A DNA stretch of 51,529 nucleotides from an uncultured Bacteroidales bacterium (GCA_905235135.1 CAJOKR010000011.1:1-51529); one strand, 5' to 3'. Positions 41,973 to 50,174 are shown, counted from the stretch's first letter. The notes: generated by a model from the sequence alone, not told the origin. Made by a program: numbers and translations.

Positions 41973-43129
41973 TCGGGCTGGTGTTTTTGGGTAACAAACT
42001 GTTTGCGGTCGCCGGAAAAGAGCTCATATTCCTGGAACAAGCACTCCAACGAGCCATTGAGCATGGGCCACTTGCGCGACGGTTTCAGCCCGATACGCTT
42101 CAGCGCATCTTTGTCGGAACTGATGATATAGGCCTTGCAGCCGGCGTAACGCTGTTTCAGCGTATCGCCGATCTCGCGATAAAGGTTTTGGATGTCATCT
42201 ACAGAAAGCCGCTCGCCGTAGGGCGGGTTCATCATTACCACAGAAGGCAGGGTTTCGGGATTGGAACGACGCATGTCTTCTCTTTCCAAGACGATAAAAT
42301 CCTGCAAACGAGCCTTTTGCACATTCGCTCGGGCGGTGTCAAGATGACGACCGTCAATATCAGAGCCGTAAAAGTTTATGGCAACATCGTCTTTGATGTC
42401 AGCCTCGTCACGCACCAATTTCCAGAGTTGGCGGTCGAAATTCTTCCACTGGTAGAAGCCGTATTCGCGACGATAGAAACCAGCGGGGATATTCAGAGCC
42501 TGCATGGCCGCCTCGATAAGCAAGGTCGCACCGCCGCACATCGGGTCGATGAAGTCGCAATCGCCTTTCCAGCCACTTTTCATGATCATGGCGGCAGCCG
42601 TCACTTCGTTCAACGGCGCAGGATGGTTGCGGACCTTATAGCCGCGTTTGTGCAACGATTCACCAGAACTGTCCATAAAGAGCTGAGCCTCATTCTTGTA
42701 GATATGAAGATGGAACTGCACATCGGGGGAATCCTTATCCACGGAGGGACGACGACCAAAACGGTCGCGGAAACGGTCACAAATGGCATCCTTGGCCAGC
42801 ACGGAGGCATAGAGCGGCGTATTGAAGATGGAATCGACGATGGTGGCATGAACAGCCAAGGTGCCGTCGGGCGAGAGACACTCCTCGGCGGGGAAGTCGA
42901 ACAGCTGTTCGTAAAACTGACGGTTACTGCTGAAGGTGAATTGCTTGCGCCGCCAGAGAATCCGCAACGCCGTGCGACAAAAGTAGTTGGCACGGTACAG
43001 CATCGCCATGTCGCCCTCAAAGGCCACAGCGCGACTGAGCTTCTCGCAGTTCTTCGCACCTAATGCGTGCAACTCCTTGAAAAGCTCGGTCTCCAGTCCG
43101 GCAAAGGTCTTAGCCACAAAGTATTCCAT
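41969..43129 (-). CDS. THUMP-type class I SAM-dependent RNA methyltransferase (RlmL-like)
   Basis: 386 residues related to the N-terminal half of RlmL, a m2G methyltransferase of 23S rRNA. THUMP domain about 1-150, SAM-binding DPMCGGATLLIEAA at 195-208, FYGSDID (253-259) and catalytic NPPYGERL at 301-308. The C-terminal RlmK domain is absent, as is common in Bacteroidota. Target position is inferred from the family. Its stop overlaps the PorV/PorQ start by 4 bp. The upstream gap (65 bp) has direct repeats of ACGGTTA and a family-1 palindrome. Confidence 0.9.
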   Translation of the reverse strand: MEYFVAKTFAGLETELFKELHALGAKNCEKLSRAVAFEGDMAMLYRANYFCRTALRILWRRKQFTFSSNRQFYEQLFDFPAEECLSPDGTLAVHATIVDSIFNTPLYASVLAKDAICDRFRDRFGRRPSVDKDSPDVQFHLHIYKNEAQLFMDSSGESLHKRGYKVRNHPAPLNEVTAAAMIMKSGWKGDCDFIDPMCGGATLLIEAAMQALNIPAGFYRREYGFYQWKNFDRQLWKLVRDEADIKDDVAINFYGSDIDGRHLDTARANVQKARLQDFIVLEREDMRRSNPETLPSVVMMNPPYGERLSVDDIQNLYREIGDTLKQRYAGCKAYIISSDKDALKRIGLKPSRKWPMLNGSLECLFQEYELFSGDRKQFVTQKHQPE

Positions 43130-43170
43130 AAATCAGGTTACACGGTTAACGGTTAGATGTTACGGTTATT

Positions 43171-43198
43171 GTAGAGATGCAAAATCTTGCGTCTCTAC
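43171..43198. repeat. Family-1 palindromic element at the dolichol-P-mannose-synthase-like 3' end
   Basis: Arms GTAGAGATG/CGTCTCTAC with core CAAAATCTTG; one arm position and part of the core are mismatched. The CTA at 43195-43197 is the reverse complement of that gene's TAG stop. Confidence 0.88.
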
Positions 43199-43947
43199 TG
43201 ATTCTGCTTCGCCCGATTATCCACCCGTTCCCATTTCCGGAACCAGCTGCGGATTTTCAGACCGATGACGCCGAAGATGGCTTCGCGGAAGATGCCGGAG
43301 CTCATCTTAGAGACGCCTTCCGTGCGGTCTTTGAAAATGATGGGAACCTCCACGATCTTGAAGCCTAACTTCCAAGCCGTGAACTTCATCTCAATCTGGA
43401 AACCGTAGCCGATATGTTTGATCTTGTCGAAATCGATGGCGTTGAGGGTGTCGGCGCGATAACAGACGAAGCCAGCGGTGGTGTCCTTCACGGGCACGCC
43501 CAGGACCGTGCGCACGTATGCGGAGCCATAATACGACATCAGCAGACGCCCCATCGGCCAGTTCAACACATTGACTCCCTGACAGTAACGGGAGCCCACG
43601 GCTACATCGGCGTTCTGCGTCTCGCAGGCATCGTACAGCCGTTGCAGGTCGTGCGGGTCGTGCGAGAAGTCAGCATCCATCTCGGTGAAATAGTCGTAGT
43701 CACGCTTCAAGCCCCACTTGAAACCGTGGATGTATGCGGTGCCCAAGCCCAACTTACCGGTGCGCTCCTCCAAAAAGAGCCGCCCCTCAAACTCAGGCAT
43801 CAGCGACCTCACAATGTCGGCCGTACCATCCGGCGAGTTGTCATCTATTATTAATATATGTACATCAATCAATCCGAAAATCGCCCGGATGATATTCTCG
43901 ATGTTCTCTTTTTCCTTATACGTAGGAATAATGACTAACCTTTTCAT
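43195..43947 (-). CDS. Polyprenol monophosphomannose synthase-like glycosyltransferase
   Basis: 250-residue GT-2 enzyme of the DPM1 family: transfers mannose (or another hexose) from a nucleotide sugar to a polyprenyl phosphate on the cytosolic face of the membrane. Metal and donor motifs are DDNSPDGT (35-42) and MDADFSHDP (90-98). KLGLGTAYIHGFKWGL and the RxxRR-equivalent C-terminus are typical. No transmembrane helix, as in soluble DPM1. The TAG stop is contributed by a family-1 palindrome, so the C-terminal residues (RAKQNQ) may not be ancestral. Confidence 0.92.
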   Translation of the reverse strand: MKRLVIIPTYKEKENIENIIRAIFGLIDVHILIIDDNSPDGTADIVRSLMPEFEGRLFLEERTGKLGLGTAYIHGFKWGLKRDYDYFTEMDADFSHDPHDLQRLYDACETQNADVAVGSRYCQGVNVLNWPMGRLLMSYYGSAYVRTVLGVPVKDTTAGFVCYRADTLNAIDFDKIKHIGYGFQIEMKFTAWKLGFKIVEVPIIFKDRTEGVSKMSSGIFREAIFGVIGLKIRSWFRKWERVDNRAKQNQ

Positions 43948-43987
43948 ATTATCAATTATTTACTTTTTACTCTAAAGAAACCAATTC

Positions 43988-44031
43988 CCCACCTCCATTC
44001 CGGCCGACGATAGGAGGCCGGAATCTCGAAC
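43988..44031 (+). repeat. Family-2 hairpin element, copy D
   Basis: CCCACCTCCATTCCGGCC, loop GACGATAGGA, then GGCCGGAAT and CTCGAAC. The ATTCCGGCC/GGCCGGAAT arms pair perfectly; 26 bp from the EEP gene stop. Confidence 0.85.
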
Positions 44032-44056
44032 GAAAAACCACTCAAAATATTATACC

Positions 44057-45076
44057 CTACTTCGTCAAGACAATATACACCGGCAAATGGTCACTATACC
44101 CGCCCTGGTAGTTGCCGCCGGCGAAGGTGCGGTAGGGGTAGTCCATGTAGGAGCCGGTCTTGGTGAACATGTAGTCTTTGCGGAAGATATGGGCGGATCT
44201 GAAGCGGTAGGTGCCAGGCTCCGCATTCACAAGTCCAGCAGAGATGATGATGTTGTCAAGCATCTCCCATGAATCGCGATAGGCATACGAGCCGATACCG
44301 TCGCGGAAGAGCTTCCACATCGGGTTGTACAAGTCGGTGGAAGTCAGCTTTTCAGGTTTTGTCTTAGTGTTCATTTCCTGGATAATGCACTTGGAGGTGG
44401 GATTGTCGTTGAGGTCGCCCATGTAGATGAACTTGGCGTTGGGACGGGAATTCAGCACCGAATCCGCAATCTTGCGCCCCAGCTCACCTGCCGCCAAACG
44501 ACCGGGAAGGCTCCGTTTCTCGCCGCCGGACTTGGAAGGCCAGTGGTTGACCACGATGTCAAGGGTGTCAGTACCGTCCAGAATGCCCGTCATCAGCCAC
44601 TGGTCGCGGGTGATGAAATCGGGGGTGTTGGGCACGATGGTCGGGAACGCCTTGGTACTGAGAATCTTGAATCGTGAAGCGTCGTAGAAGAAGGCCACAT
44701 CCACACCACGGCGGTCGGGCGACTCGTGATGGCAGACCGACAGATGGTAGGGTTTCAGCAGTTCCGTGGCGGCCAGATCGAGCATAACCTGCTCATTCTC
44801 AATCTCGGAGACACCCAGCACAACCAACCCGCCGTCTAACTGGGCCATCTCGCTAATTACCTTGGAAAGGCTTGCCAGCTTGGCATTATAACGGTCGGAG
44901 CCCCAACGGTAATCACCATTCGGCAGGAACTGTTCGTCGTTCTTCAACGGATCGTCAATCGTATCAAACAGATTCTCAACATTATAGAAACCTATAACCG
45001 CCTTGTTGCGCGCCGGTTGAGCCATCGCACACAAGACGAAAACCGTCATCAATATGGTCAAAAAAGGTCTTCTCAT
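44057..45076 (-). CDS. Endonuclease/exonuclease/phosphatase-family secreted protein
   Basis: 339 residues from ATG 45076 (MRRPFLT); the longer frame starts at a TTG and was not used. Signal peptide with cleavage near MA-Q (19-20). Conserved EEP-fold residues are FYNVENLF (active-site Asn/Glu), GVSEIENEQV, VNHWPSKSGG, MGDLNDNP and the closing YSDHLPV. It should cleave phosphodiesters or phosphate esters in the periplasm; the substrate is unknown. Promoter at 45097-45104. Confidence 0.9.
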   Translation of the reverse strand: MRRPFLTILMTVFVLCAMAQPARNKAVIGFYNVENLFDTIDDPLKNDEQFLPNGDYRWGSDRYNAKLASLSKVISEMAQLDGGLVVLGVSEIENEQVMLDLAATELLKPYHLSVCHHESPDRRGVDVAFFYDASRFKILSTKAFPTIVPNTPDFITRDQWLMTGILDGTDTLDIVVNHWPSKSGGEKRSLPGRLAAGELGRKIADSVLNSRPNAKFIYMGDLNDNPTSKCIIQEMNTKTKPEKLTSTDLYNPMWKLFRDGIGSYAYRDSWEMLDNIIISAGLVNAEPGTYRFRSAHIFRKDYMFTKTGSYMDYPYRTFAGGNYQGGYSDHLPVYIVLTK

Positions 45077-45096
45077 ATCCAAAACTATAAAACTTG

Positions 45097-45104
45097 CAAA
45101 AATA
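45097..45104 (-). promoter_or_regulatory. -7 promoter element of the EEP gene
   Basis: Plus-strand CAAAAATA reads TATTTTTG on the minus strand, 21 bp before the start at 45076. Confidence 0.55.
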
Positions 45105-45155
45105 CAAAAATTTTAGGTATGGAGCCATCCGCGTCTCGCAGATGTTCATCACAAA

Positions 45156-46142
45156 TCACTGTTCACTGTTCAAAATATACTGCATGATTTGCACCGCATT
45201 CGTGGCGGCACCTTTACGGAGGTTGTCGGCCACCACCCAGAGGTTCAGGGAGTTGGGCTGGGAGAAGTCGCGGCGGATGCGGCCAACGAAAACATCATCC
45301 AAACCCTCAGCGTATTTCGGCATAGGATAGACATTCTCGGCGGGGGCATCCACCACCTTCACACCCGGCATCTCGTTCAGCAGCGCATAGACCTCTGCCA
45401 AGTCGTAATCTTGACGGAACTCCACATTTACCGCCTCGGAATGGCCGCCGGTGACAGGCACGCGAACAACCGTTGAGGTAACTTGTATCTCGTTATCTCT
45501 CAAAATCTTGCGGGTCTCATTCAGCAGTTTCATCTCCTCGGTAGTATAGCCGTTGTCAGTAAAATTACCACCATGCGGGAAGAGGTTCATGTCGATGGGA
45601 TACGGATAGGCGGGGTCACAGGGCAGACCGGCACGCTCGCTCATCAACTGATCAACGGCTTTCTTGCCCGTACCCGTGATGGACTGGTAGGTAGCCACCA
45701 CCAACCGCTTGATACCGAAGCGTTTGTGCAGCGGAGCTAAGGCCATCACCATCTGGATAGTCGAGCAGTTAGGGTTGGCAATAATCTTATCGTCGGGGGT
45801 GATGACATCGCCATTAATCTCCGGAACCACCAACGGAATCTTGGGGTCGCTGCGCCATGCAGCGGAGTTATCAACAACCACCGTACCGACGGCAGCGAAC
45901 TTGGGTGCGTACTCGAGCGAAGCAGCGCTACCCGCCGAGAAAATGGCGAAATCCGGCTTCTGCGCGATGGCATCTTCCACCGAGACAACCGTAACTTCGC
46001 GGTCGCCAAACAGTACCTTCTTTCCGAGAGATTTCGACGAAGCAACAGGGATAAACTCACAGCTATCGAATCCTCTTTCTACCAAGACTTTACGCATCAC
46101 TCCACCCACCAAACCGGTGGCTCCGACAAGGGCTATTTTCAT
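45156..46142 (-). CDS. asd: Aspartate-semialdehyde dehydrogenase
   Basis: Reduces aspartyl-4-phosphate to the semialdehyde for lysine/DAP, methionine and threonine synthesis. 328 residues from ATG 46142; the frame continues to 46220 without protein-like sequence and through the promoter, so was not used. NADP-binding GATGLVGG is at 7-14, catalytic Cys126 in NPNCSTIQM, and the catalytic His in GHSEAVNVEF. SITGTGKKAVDQL is typical. Its promoter (46195-46202) is back to back with that of the lamin-tail gene. Confidence 0.96.
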   Translation of the reverse strand: MKIALVGATGLVGGVMRKVLVERGFDSCEFIPVASSKSLGKKVLFGDREVTVVSVEDAIAQKPDFAIFSAGSAASLEYAPKFAAVGTVVVDNSAAWRSDPKIPLVVPEINGDVITPDDKIIANPNCSTIQMVMALAPLHKRFGIKRLVVATYQSITGTGKKAVDQLMSERAGLPCDPAYPYPIDMNLFPHGGNFTDNGYTTEEMKLLNETRKILRDNEIQVTSTVVRVPVTGGHSEAVNVEFRQDYDLAEVYALLNEMPGVKVVDAPAENVYPMPKYAEGLDDVFVGRIRRDFSQPNSLNLWVVADNLRKGAATNAVQIMQYILNSEQ

Positions 46143-46194
46143 ATTTTTTTGATTTTTTTGAAAAAAGTTATCAACAATACTTGATTTCTCGCCG

Positions 46195-46202
46195 CAAAAG
46201 TA
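46195..46202 (-). promoter_or_regulatory. -7 promoter element of asd
   Basis: Plus-strand CAAAAGTA reads TACTTTTG on the minus strand. It lies 1 bp from the divergent -7 element at 46204-46211. Confidence 0.6.
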
Positions 46203-46203
46203 G

Positions 46204-46211
46204 TATTTTTG
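46204..46211 (+). promoter_or_regulatory. -7 promoter element of the lamin-tail gene
   Basis: TATTTTTG followed by CAG, 27 bp before the ATG at 46239. Directly opposed to the asd -7 element. Confidence 0.6.
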
Positions 46212-46238
46212 CAGACACAAACCTAAACAAAAAGTATT

Positions 46239-47969
46239 ATGACAAAAAAAACTCTGAAAGCATTTTTGCTAAGCTTTTACATCCTGACCAACCCCAACGC
46301 CGTCCTGAGCCAGACAACCTCAGAACCAGGACGTTATGACATCATCATCAGCGAGATTATGGCCAAACCGACCCCTGAAATCGGGCTGCCAGCGGTGGAG
46401 TACCTCGAGCTCCACAACCGTCTCCCCCACCCCGTCACGCTACAGAAATGGCGACTCACCCTCGGCAACACGTCCAAAAATCTGCCCGACATCACGCTCG
46501 ACAGCTGCGGGTACGCCGTGCTGATCGCCCAGAAATTTTTGGAGGATTTCAGCCCCTACTGTGACAATATATATACATTGTCATCGCTGGCAGTCACCGA
46601 CGGCGGACAACCGCTAACACTTTACAACCAGAAAAGCGAAGTGATTCATTACGTGCATTTTAAGCCGACGTGGCACTCGGAGAAAATCAAGCAGGAAGGC
46701 GGCTGGTCACTGGAGATGATTGACGAGACGCAACCTTGCGCTGGACGTTGGAACTGGGACTCCTCCACCGACCCGCTCGGCGGTACTCCCGGACGACCCA
46801 ATTCCATCCGCAACACGCTGACCGACAACACGATGCTGACCGTCATAGGCGTGACCCTGCGCGATTCGCTTACCTTGCGCGTCCACGTCTCGAGAACCGT
46901 GTCGGCAGATGTGTTAGAGAATCCGGAGCTGTTTCGCATCCGACCAAAAAGCAACATCTTGAATGTCAGCGAGGTGCCGCCGGAATTTGCCTCTGTTGAT
47001 CTCCAGCTTTCCGAGGCGGTAAGTCCTCATGTAAACTACTGGTTGCTCGTTTCCGGCGAACTGCAGAGTTGCGGCGGAGAAAGCTGGCCGGTCAACCAGG
47101 AAATTCCGTTCGGAAGGGCATCGCAGCCCGAACACAACGATTTGGTAATCAACGAAGTGCTGACCAATTCCATCGGTGACGAAAACGCCGATTACCTCGA
47201 AATCTATAACCGTTCGGACAAAGTCATCGACCTCAAGGATGTCAAGGTCGGCTTCGGGGGCGACACGATGCCGCAAAAAGCAGCTGTTGCTGTCTCCAAG
47301 GGGCTGCAAATGTCACCTGGGAGCTACATTGCGCTGTGCAAACGAAAAGATCTCACGGAAGAGCAGTACTTCTGTAAGGACGAATTAGCGCTGGTCGAAT
47401 GCGACTCGCTGCCCGATTTCACCATCGCGCAGGGCATTATCCATCTGACCGACAGAAGTTTGCGTCCGATCGACCGATTGTCCTACACCGAAGAGATGCA
47501 CTACTCCAAACTGCTGACTACCAAGGGGGTGTCGTTGGAGCGGCTCTACGTGGACATGCCCACGCAAGATGAGAGCAACTGGCGGTCGGCGGCGGAAAAT
47601 GCGGGGTTCGGCACGCCCGGCTACCGGAATTCGCAAGCGGGTAACTCGATGGATGCTAACGGTTTCGAGGTTCTGCCGGAGGTTTTCTCCCCCGACAACG
47701 ACGGCTTTGAGGATTACTGCGAGTTTGTCTGTTCTTTCACGGAGGAGGAAAACCGTGTGCATATCGTCCTCTACAACAATCGGGGGCAACCAGTCAAGCA
47801 TTTGGCCAACAATGTGTTATGCGGATCTGAAGCCCGTTTCCGATGGGACGGCGACAACGACGACAACCAACCCGCCCCGGCGGGGATGTATGTGGCGCAA
47901 ATCGAATGCTGGAACTTGCGCACGCAGAAGTGTGTCCGAAAACGCAAAGCGGTCTCTATTTATCGATAA
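46239..47969 (+). CDS. Secreted lamin-tail-domain protein with FlgD-like C-terminus
   Basis: 576 residues. Signal peptide (about 6-25, cleavage near LS-Q). Two lamin-tail domains: residues about 33-150 (DIIISEIMAKP...VEYLELHN) and about 300-400 (DLVINEVLTNS...ADYLEIYNRS). The C-terminal ~95 residues (VLPEVFSPDNDGFEDYCEF...RWDGDNDD...AGMYVAQIE) are an FlgD-like/gliding-associated immunoglobulin fold. Extracellular or surface location is likely; T9SS dependence is possible but no classical sorting domain is seen. Overlaps the convergent MBL gene by 14 bp. Confidence 0.82.
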   Translation: MTKKTLKAFLLSFYILTNPNAVLSQTTSEPGRYDIIISEIMAKPTPEIGLPAVEYLELHNRLPHPVTLQKWRLTLGNTSKNLPDITLDSCGYAVLIAQKFLEDFSPYCDNIYTLSSLAVTDGGQPLTLYNQKSEVIHYVHFKPTWHSEKIKQEGGWSLEMIDETQPCAGRWNWDSSTDPLGGTPGRPNSIRNTLTDNTMLTVIGVTLRDSLTLRVHVSRTVSADVLENPELFRIRPKSNILNVSEVPPEFASVDLQLSEAVSPHVNYWLLVSGELQSCGGESWPVNQEIPFGRASQPEHNDLVINEVLTNSIGDENADYLEIYNRSDKVIDLKDVKVGFGGDTMPQKAAVAVSKGLQMSPGSYIALCKRKDLTEEQYFCKDELALVECDSLPDFTIAQGIIHLTDRSLRPIDRLSYTEEMHYSKLLTTKGVSLERLYVDMPTQDESNWRSAAENAGFGTPGYRNSQAGNSMDANGFEVLPEVFSPDNDGFEDYCEFVCSFTEEENRVHIVLYNNRGQPVKHLANNVLCGSEARFRWDGDNDDNQPAPAGMYVAQIECWNLRTQKCVRKRKAVSIYR

Positions 47970-48726
47970 TGGTCTGCAGACCGTCGTAACCCAAGGTCAC
48001 ATTCGGCGGCAGGGTCTTCTGCACATCGGCATAGAGGCCCATGTGGTGGGAGGAGTGTGTCAGGTAGGCGCGTTGCGGCTTGACAAGGTCGATGAACTGC
48101 AGGGCCTGCTCCAAGTTGAAGTGGGAATAGTGTTTGTCGTGGTGCAACGCATTGACCACTAACACTTCCAAATCGCGAAGGTGCGCTAATTCCGCCTCTG
48201 CCACGAAACTTGCGTCAGTGATGTAGGCGAACTTCCCGATGCGGTAACCGAGGATGGGAAGGGTGAGGTGGCGCACTTGGATAGGCTGAATCTCCACGTT
48301 CCCGACGTAGAACTTGTCGTAGCGCACGGGATGGAGATTGAAGGAGGGAGCACCAGGATAGGGATTCTCCTTGAAGGCGTAGTCGTAATCTTTGCGGACC
48401 ACGTTCAGCACGCGCTGCATGGCGTAGATGTCCATCGGCCGCTTCTGTCGGAAATAGACCGGACGGATGTCGTCGAGCCCGGCCAGGTGATCCTTGTGCT
48501 CGTGGGTAACGAGGACGGCATCCACTTTGGTGATATTCTCGCGCAGGAGCTGCTGCCGGAGGTCGGGACCCGCATCGATGAGCAGCCGCACGTCGTCGGT
48601 CTCCACGAAAGCCGCCGTGCGCAGCCGGTTGTCGCGGGGATCCGTCGAACGGCACACCTCGCAGCCGCATCCGACTACCGGAACGCCCTGCGAAGTGCCT
48701 GTGCCTAAAAGAGTTATCTTCATCAT
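47956..48726 (-). CDS. MBL-fold metallo-hydrolase (PhnP-like)
   Basis: 256-residue metallo-beta-lactamase-fold hydrolase. The metal-binding motif THEHKDH is at 74-80 and DAGPDLRQ at 51-58. A Cys cluster CGCEVC (20-25) near the N-terminus is shared with PhnP-type phosphodiesterases. THSSHHMG near the C-terminus gives the last His ligands. Substrate may be a cyclic phosphodiester but is not established. Two adjacent ATG codons (48726 and 48723) are possible starts; promoter at 48748-48755. Ends 14 bp inside the convergent lamin-tail gene. Confidence 0.9.
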   Translation of the reverse strand: MMKITLLGTGTSQGVPVVGCGCEVCRSTDPRDNRLRTAAFVETDDVRLLIDAGPDLRQQLLRENITKVDAVLVTHEHKDHLAGLDDIRPVYFRQKRPMDIYAMQRVLNVVRKDYDYAFKENPYPGAPSFNLHPVRYDKFYVGNVEIQPIQVRHLTLPILGYRIGKFAYITDASFVAEAELAHLRDLEVLVVNALHHDKHYSHFNLEQALQFIDLVKPQRAYLTHSSHHMGLYADVQKTLPPNVTLGYDGLQTIIDK

Positions 48727-48747
48727 ATCCTAACCGAGATTCGGCGG

Positions 48748-48755
48748 CAAAAGTA
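48748..48755 (-). promoter_or_regulatory. -7 promoter element of the MBL gene
   Basis: Plus-strand CAAAAGTA reads TACTTTTG on the minus strand, 22 bp before the start. Confidence 0.55.
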
Positions 48756-48829
48756 CATAAAATACGAACATGCTCAACGGAGGCTTTCGCGGCGAGAATG
48801 CGGCAACTCCTCTGCACAGCAAAAAAATG

Positions 48830-48837
48830 TACCTTTG
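48830..48837 (+). promoter_or_regulatory. -7 promoter element of the ATP-grasp-like gene
   Basis: TACCTTTG followed by CCGCC; it puts the transcript start after the in-frame ATG at 48798 and supports the start at 48879. Confidence 0.55.
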
Positions 48838-48878
48838 CCGCCGATTCTCCCGCATCGGAGAACAGAAAAGGACACCCG

Positions 48879-50018
48879 ATGGAAATTCTCATCTTCAACC
48901 CCGAACACGACTACGCGCTGGCAGACAACCAGCCGCAATATGTCACGCTGCGGTCGGCGGCGCAATTCGCCTACGACTGCGCCCCGTTCATGCGATATCT
49001 GACCGATAATGAAGCGTTTGTGCTGGATGCATACCGTCCTTTCGGGAAGGAGTTCCAGAAGAATTTCGACCCGATGGAGGATGCGGAACGAATCACGAAG
49101 GTGACCCCGTGGGGCTGGGATTCAGCGGTAGTCTATCAGCTGCGGCGGATTGGGATTGCAGAAAAGCTGCTGCCAACGGATGCGCAGCTGTCGAAACTTC
49201 GAGACTTAGCGCATCGCAAAACCGCCATCACCGCGATGGAGTTCTTGCGCGAAAAGCACCCTCATCCGGAACGCCTGCCCTTGCCTCCGTCATACTTAAC
49301 AGAGTTCCAACAAGTTGAGGATTTTGTGAAACAGATTCCCGATGTCCTTTTCAAATCGCCGTACTCGGGCAACGGTCGCGGGCACCTCTACGCGCACGGC
49401 ACGTGTACGCCCACGCTCCTACGCCAGTGCGCGGGCGTGATTCGGCGGCAAGGCGGTCTCATCGCGGAACGGATGTATGCGGTGGTCCAGGACTTTGCGA
49501 TGGAGTTCCGCTGCCACGACGGGCAGGCGGACTTTCTCGGCTATTCGCTCTTCCGCACCGAACATTACGGCTACGGCGGCAACCAGCTAATGCCCGACGA
49601 TGCGATACTGTCAGTGCTATCGCAATACATTGACACCCAAGAGATTCTACAAATCCAAGTCCTCGTCCGGGATTTCCTGCACCAGCACATCGCACCCCAT
49701 TACGACGGCGTGGCGGGGGTCGATATGTTTGTCTATCAGGAGGATGGCGCCTACCAGCTGCACCCCTTCGTGGAGGTGAACCTCCGCATGACGATGGGAT
49801 TGGCCGCACACGAGATTTTCCGCCGGCACTGCCATCCTGAGGCGCGGGGAACGTTCAGGATTGTGCGGGGGGATGTAGAGACGCAATGCATTGCGTCTCT
49901 ACAAACGGAAATGCAATTGCGTGACGGCCTGTGGTGGTCCGGGACGGCAGTGCTGAACCCAGTGACAGAAAAGACAGGGTATGCCGTAGTGGTGAATTTT
50001 ACCGACGCACCCAAATAA
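48879..50018 (+). CDS. Uncharacterised protein with ATP-grasp-like C-terminal motifs
   Basis: 379 residues from ATG 48879 (MEILIFNPEHDYALADN); the frame to 48798 runs through the promoter. No signal peptide. I do not know a named family. FKSPYSGNGRGHL resembles an ATP-grasp glycine loop, and GVDMFVYQEDG...HPFVEVNLRMTMG resembles the metal-binding Asp and Glu-x-Asn that close the ATP site in such ligases. This is inference from motif order. Residues 333-342 (VETQCIASLQ) are encoded by a perfect family-1 palindrome inserted in frame. The next gene is korA, but with a separate promoter. Confidence 0.72.
   Translation: MEILIFNPEHDYALADNQPQYVTLRSAAQFAYDCAPFMRYLTDNEAFVLDAYRPFGKEFQKNFDPMEDAERITKVTPWGWDSAVVYQLRRIGIAEKLLPTDAQLSKLRDLAHRKTAITAMEFLREKHPHPERLPLPPSYLTEFQQVEDFVKQIPDVLFKSPYSGNGRGHLYAHGTCTPTLLRQCAGVIRRQGGLIAERMYAVVQDFAMEFRCHDGQADFLGYSLFRTEHYGYGGNQLMPDDAILSVLSQYIDTQEILQIQVLVRDFLHQHIAPHYDGVAGVDMFVYQEDGAYQLHPFVEVNLRMTMGLAAHEIFRRHCHPEARGTFRIVRGDVETQCIASLQTEMQLRDGLWWSGTAVLNPVTEKTGYAVVVNFTDAPK
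49875..49902. repeat. Family-1 palindromic element inside the ATP-grasp-like gene
   Basis: A perfect 28-bp palindrome, arms GTAGAGACG/CGTCTCTAC, core CAATGCATTG. Read in frame as V-E-T-Q-C-I-A-S-L-(Q), the same frame as in lpxB. Confidence 0.95.
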
Positions 50019-50054
50019 AAAGAAAAATTCCGTTGCAAATGTCATTTATTTTGA

Positions 50055-50062
50055 TATTTTTG
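50055..50062 (+). promoter_or_regulatory. Distal -7 element upstream of korA
   Basis: TATTTTTG followed by CAC in the 183-bp gap before korA. It may be an additional, distal promoter. Confidence 0.4.
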
Positions 50063-50174
50063 CACCTGACTGTAAAAGAGGCTAAACGGAAAATTAAGTA
50101 CTTGTATCACAGATAATTGCTTGGTTTTTCGTTTCGTTCTTTTTGCAGTGTGGGAGTGTAAATTAGAAATCTAA

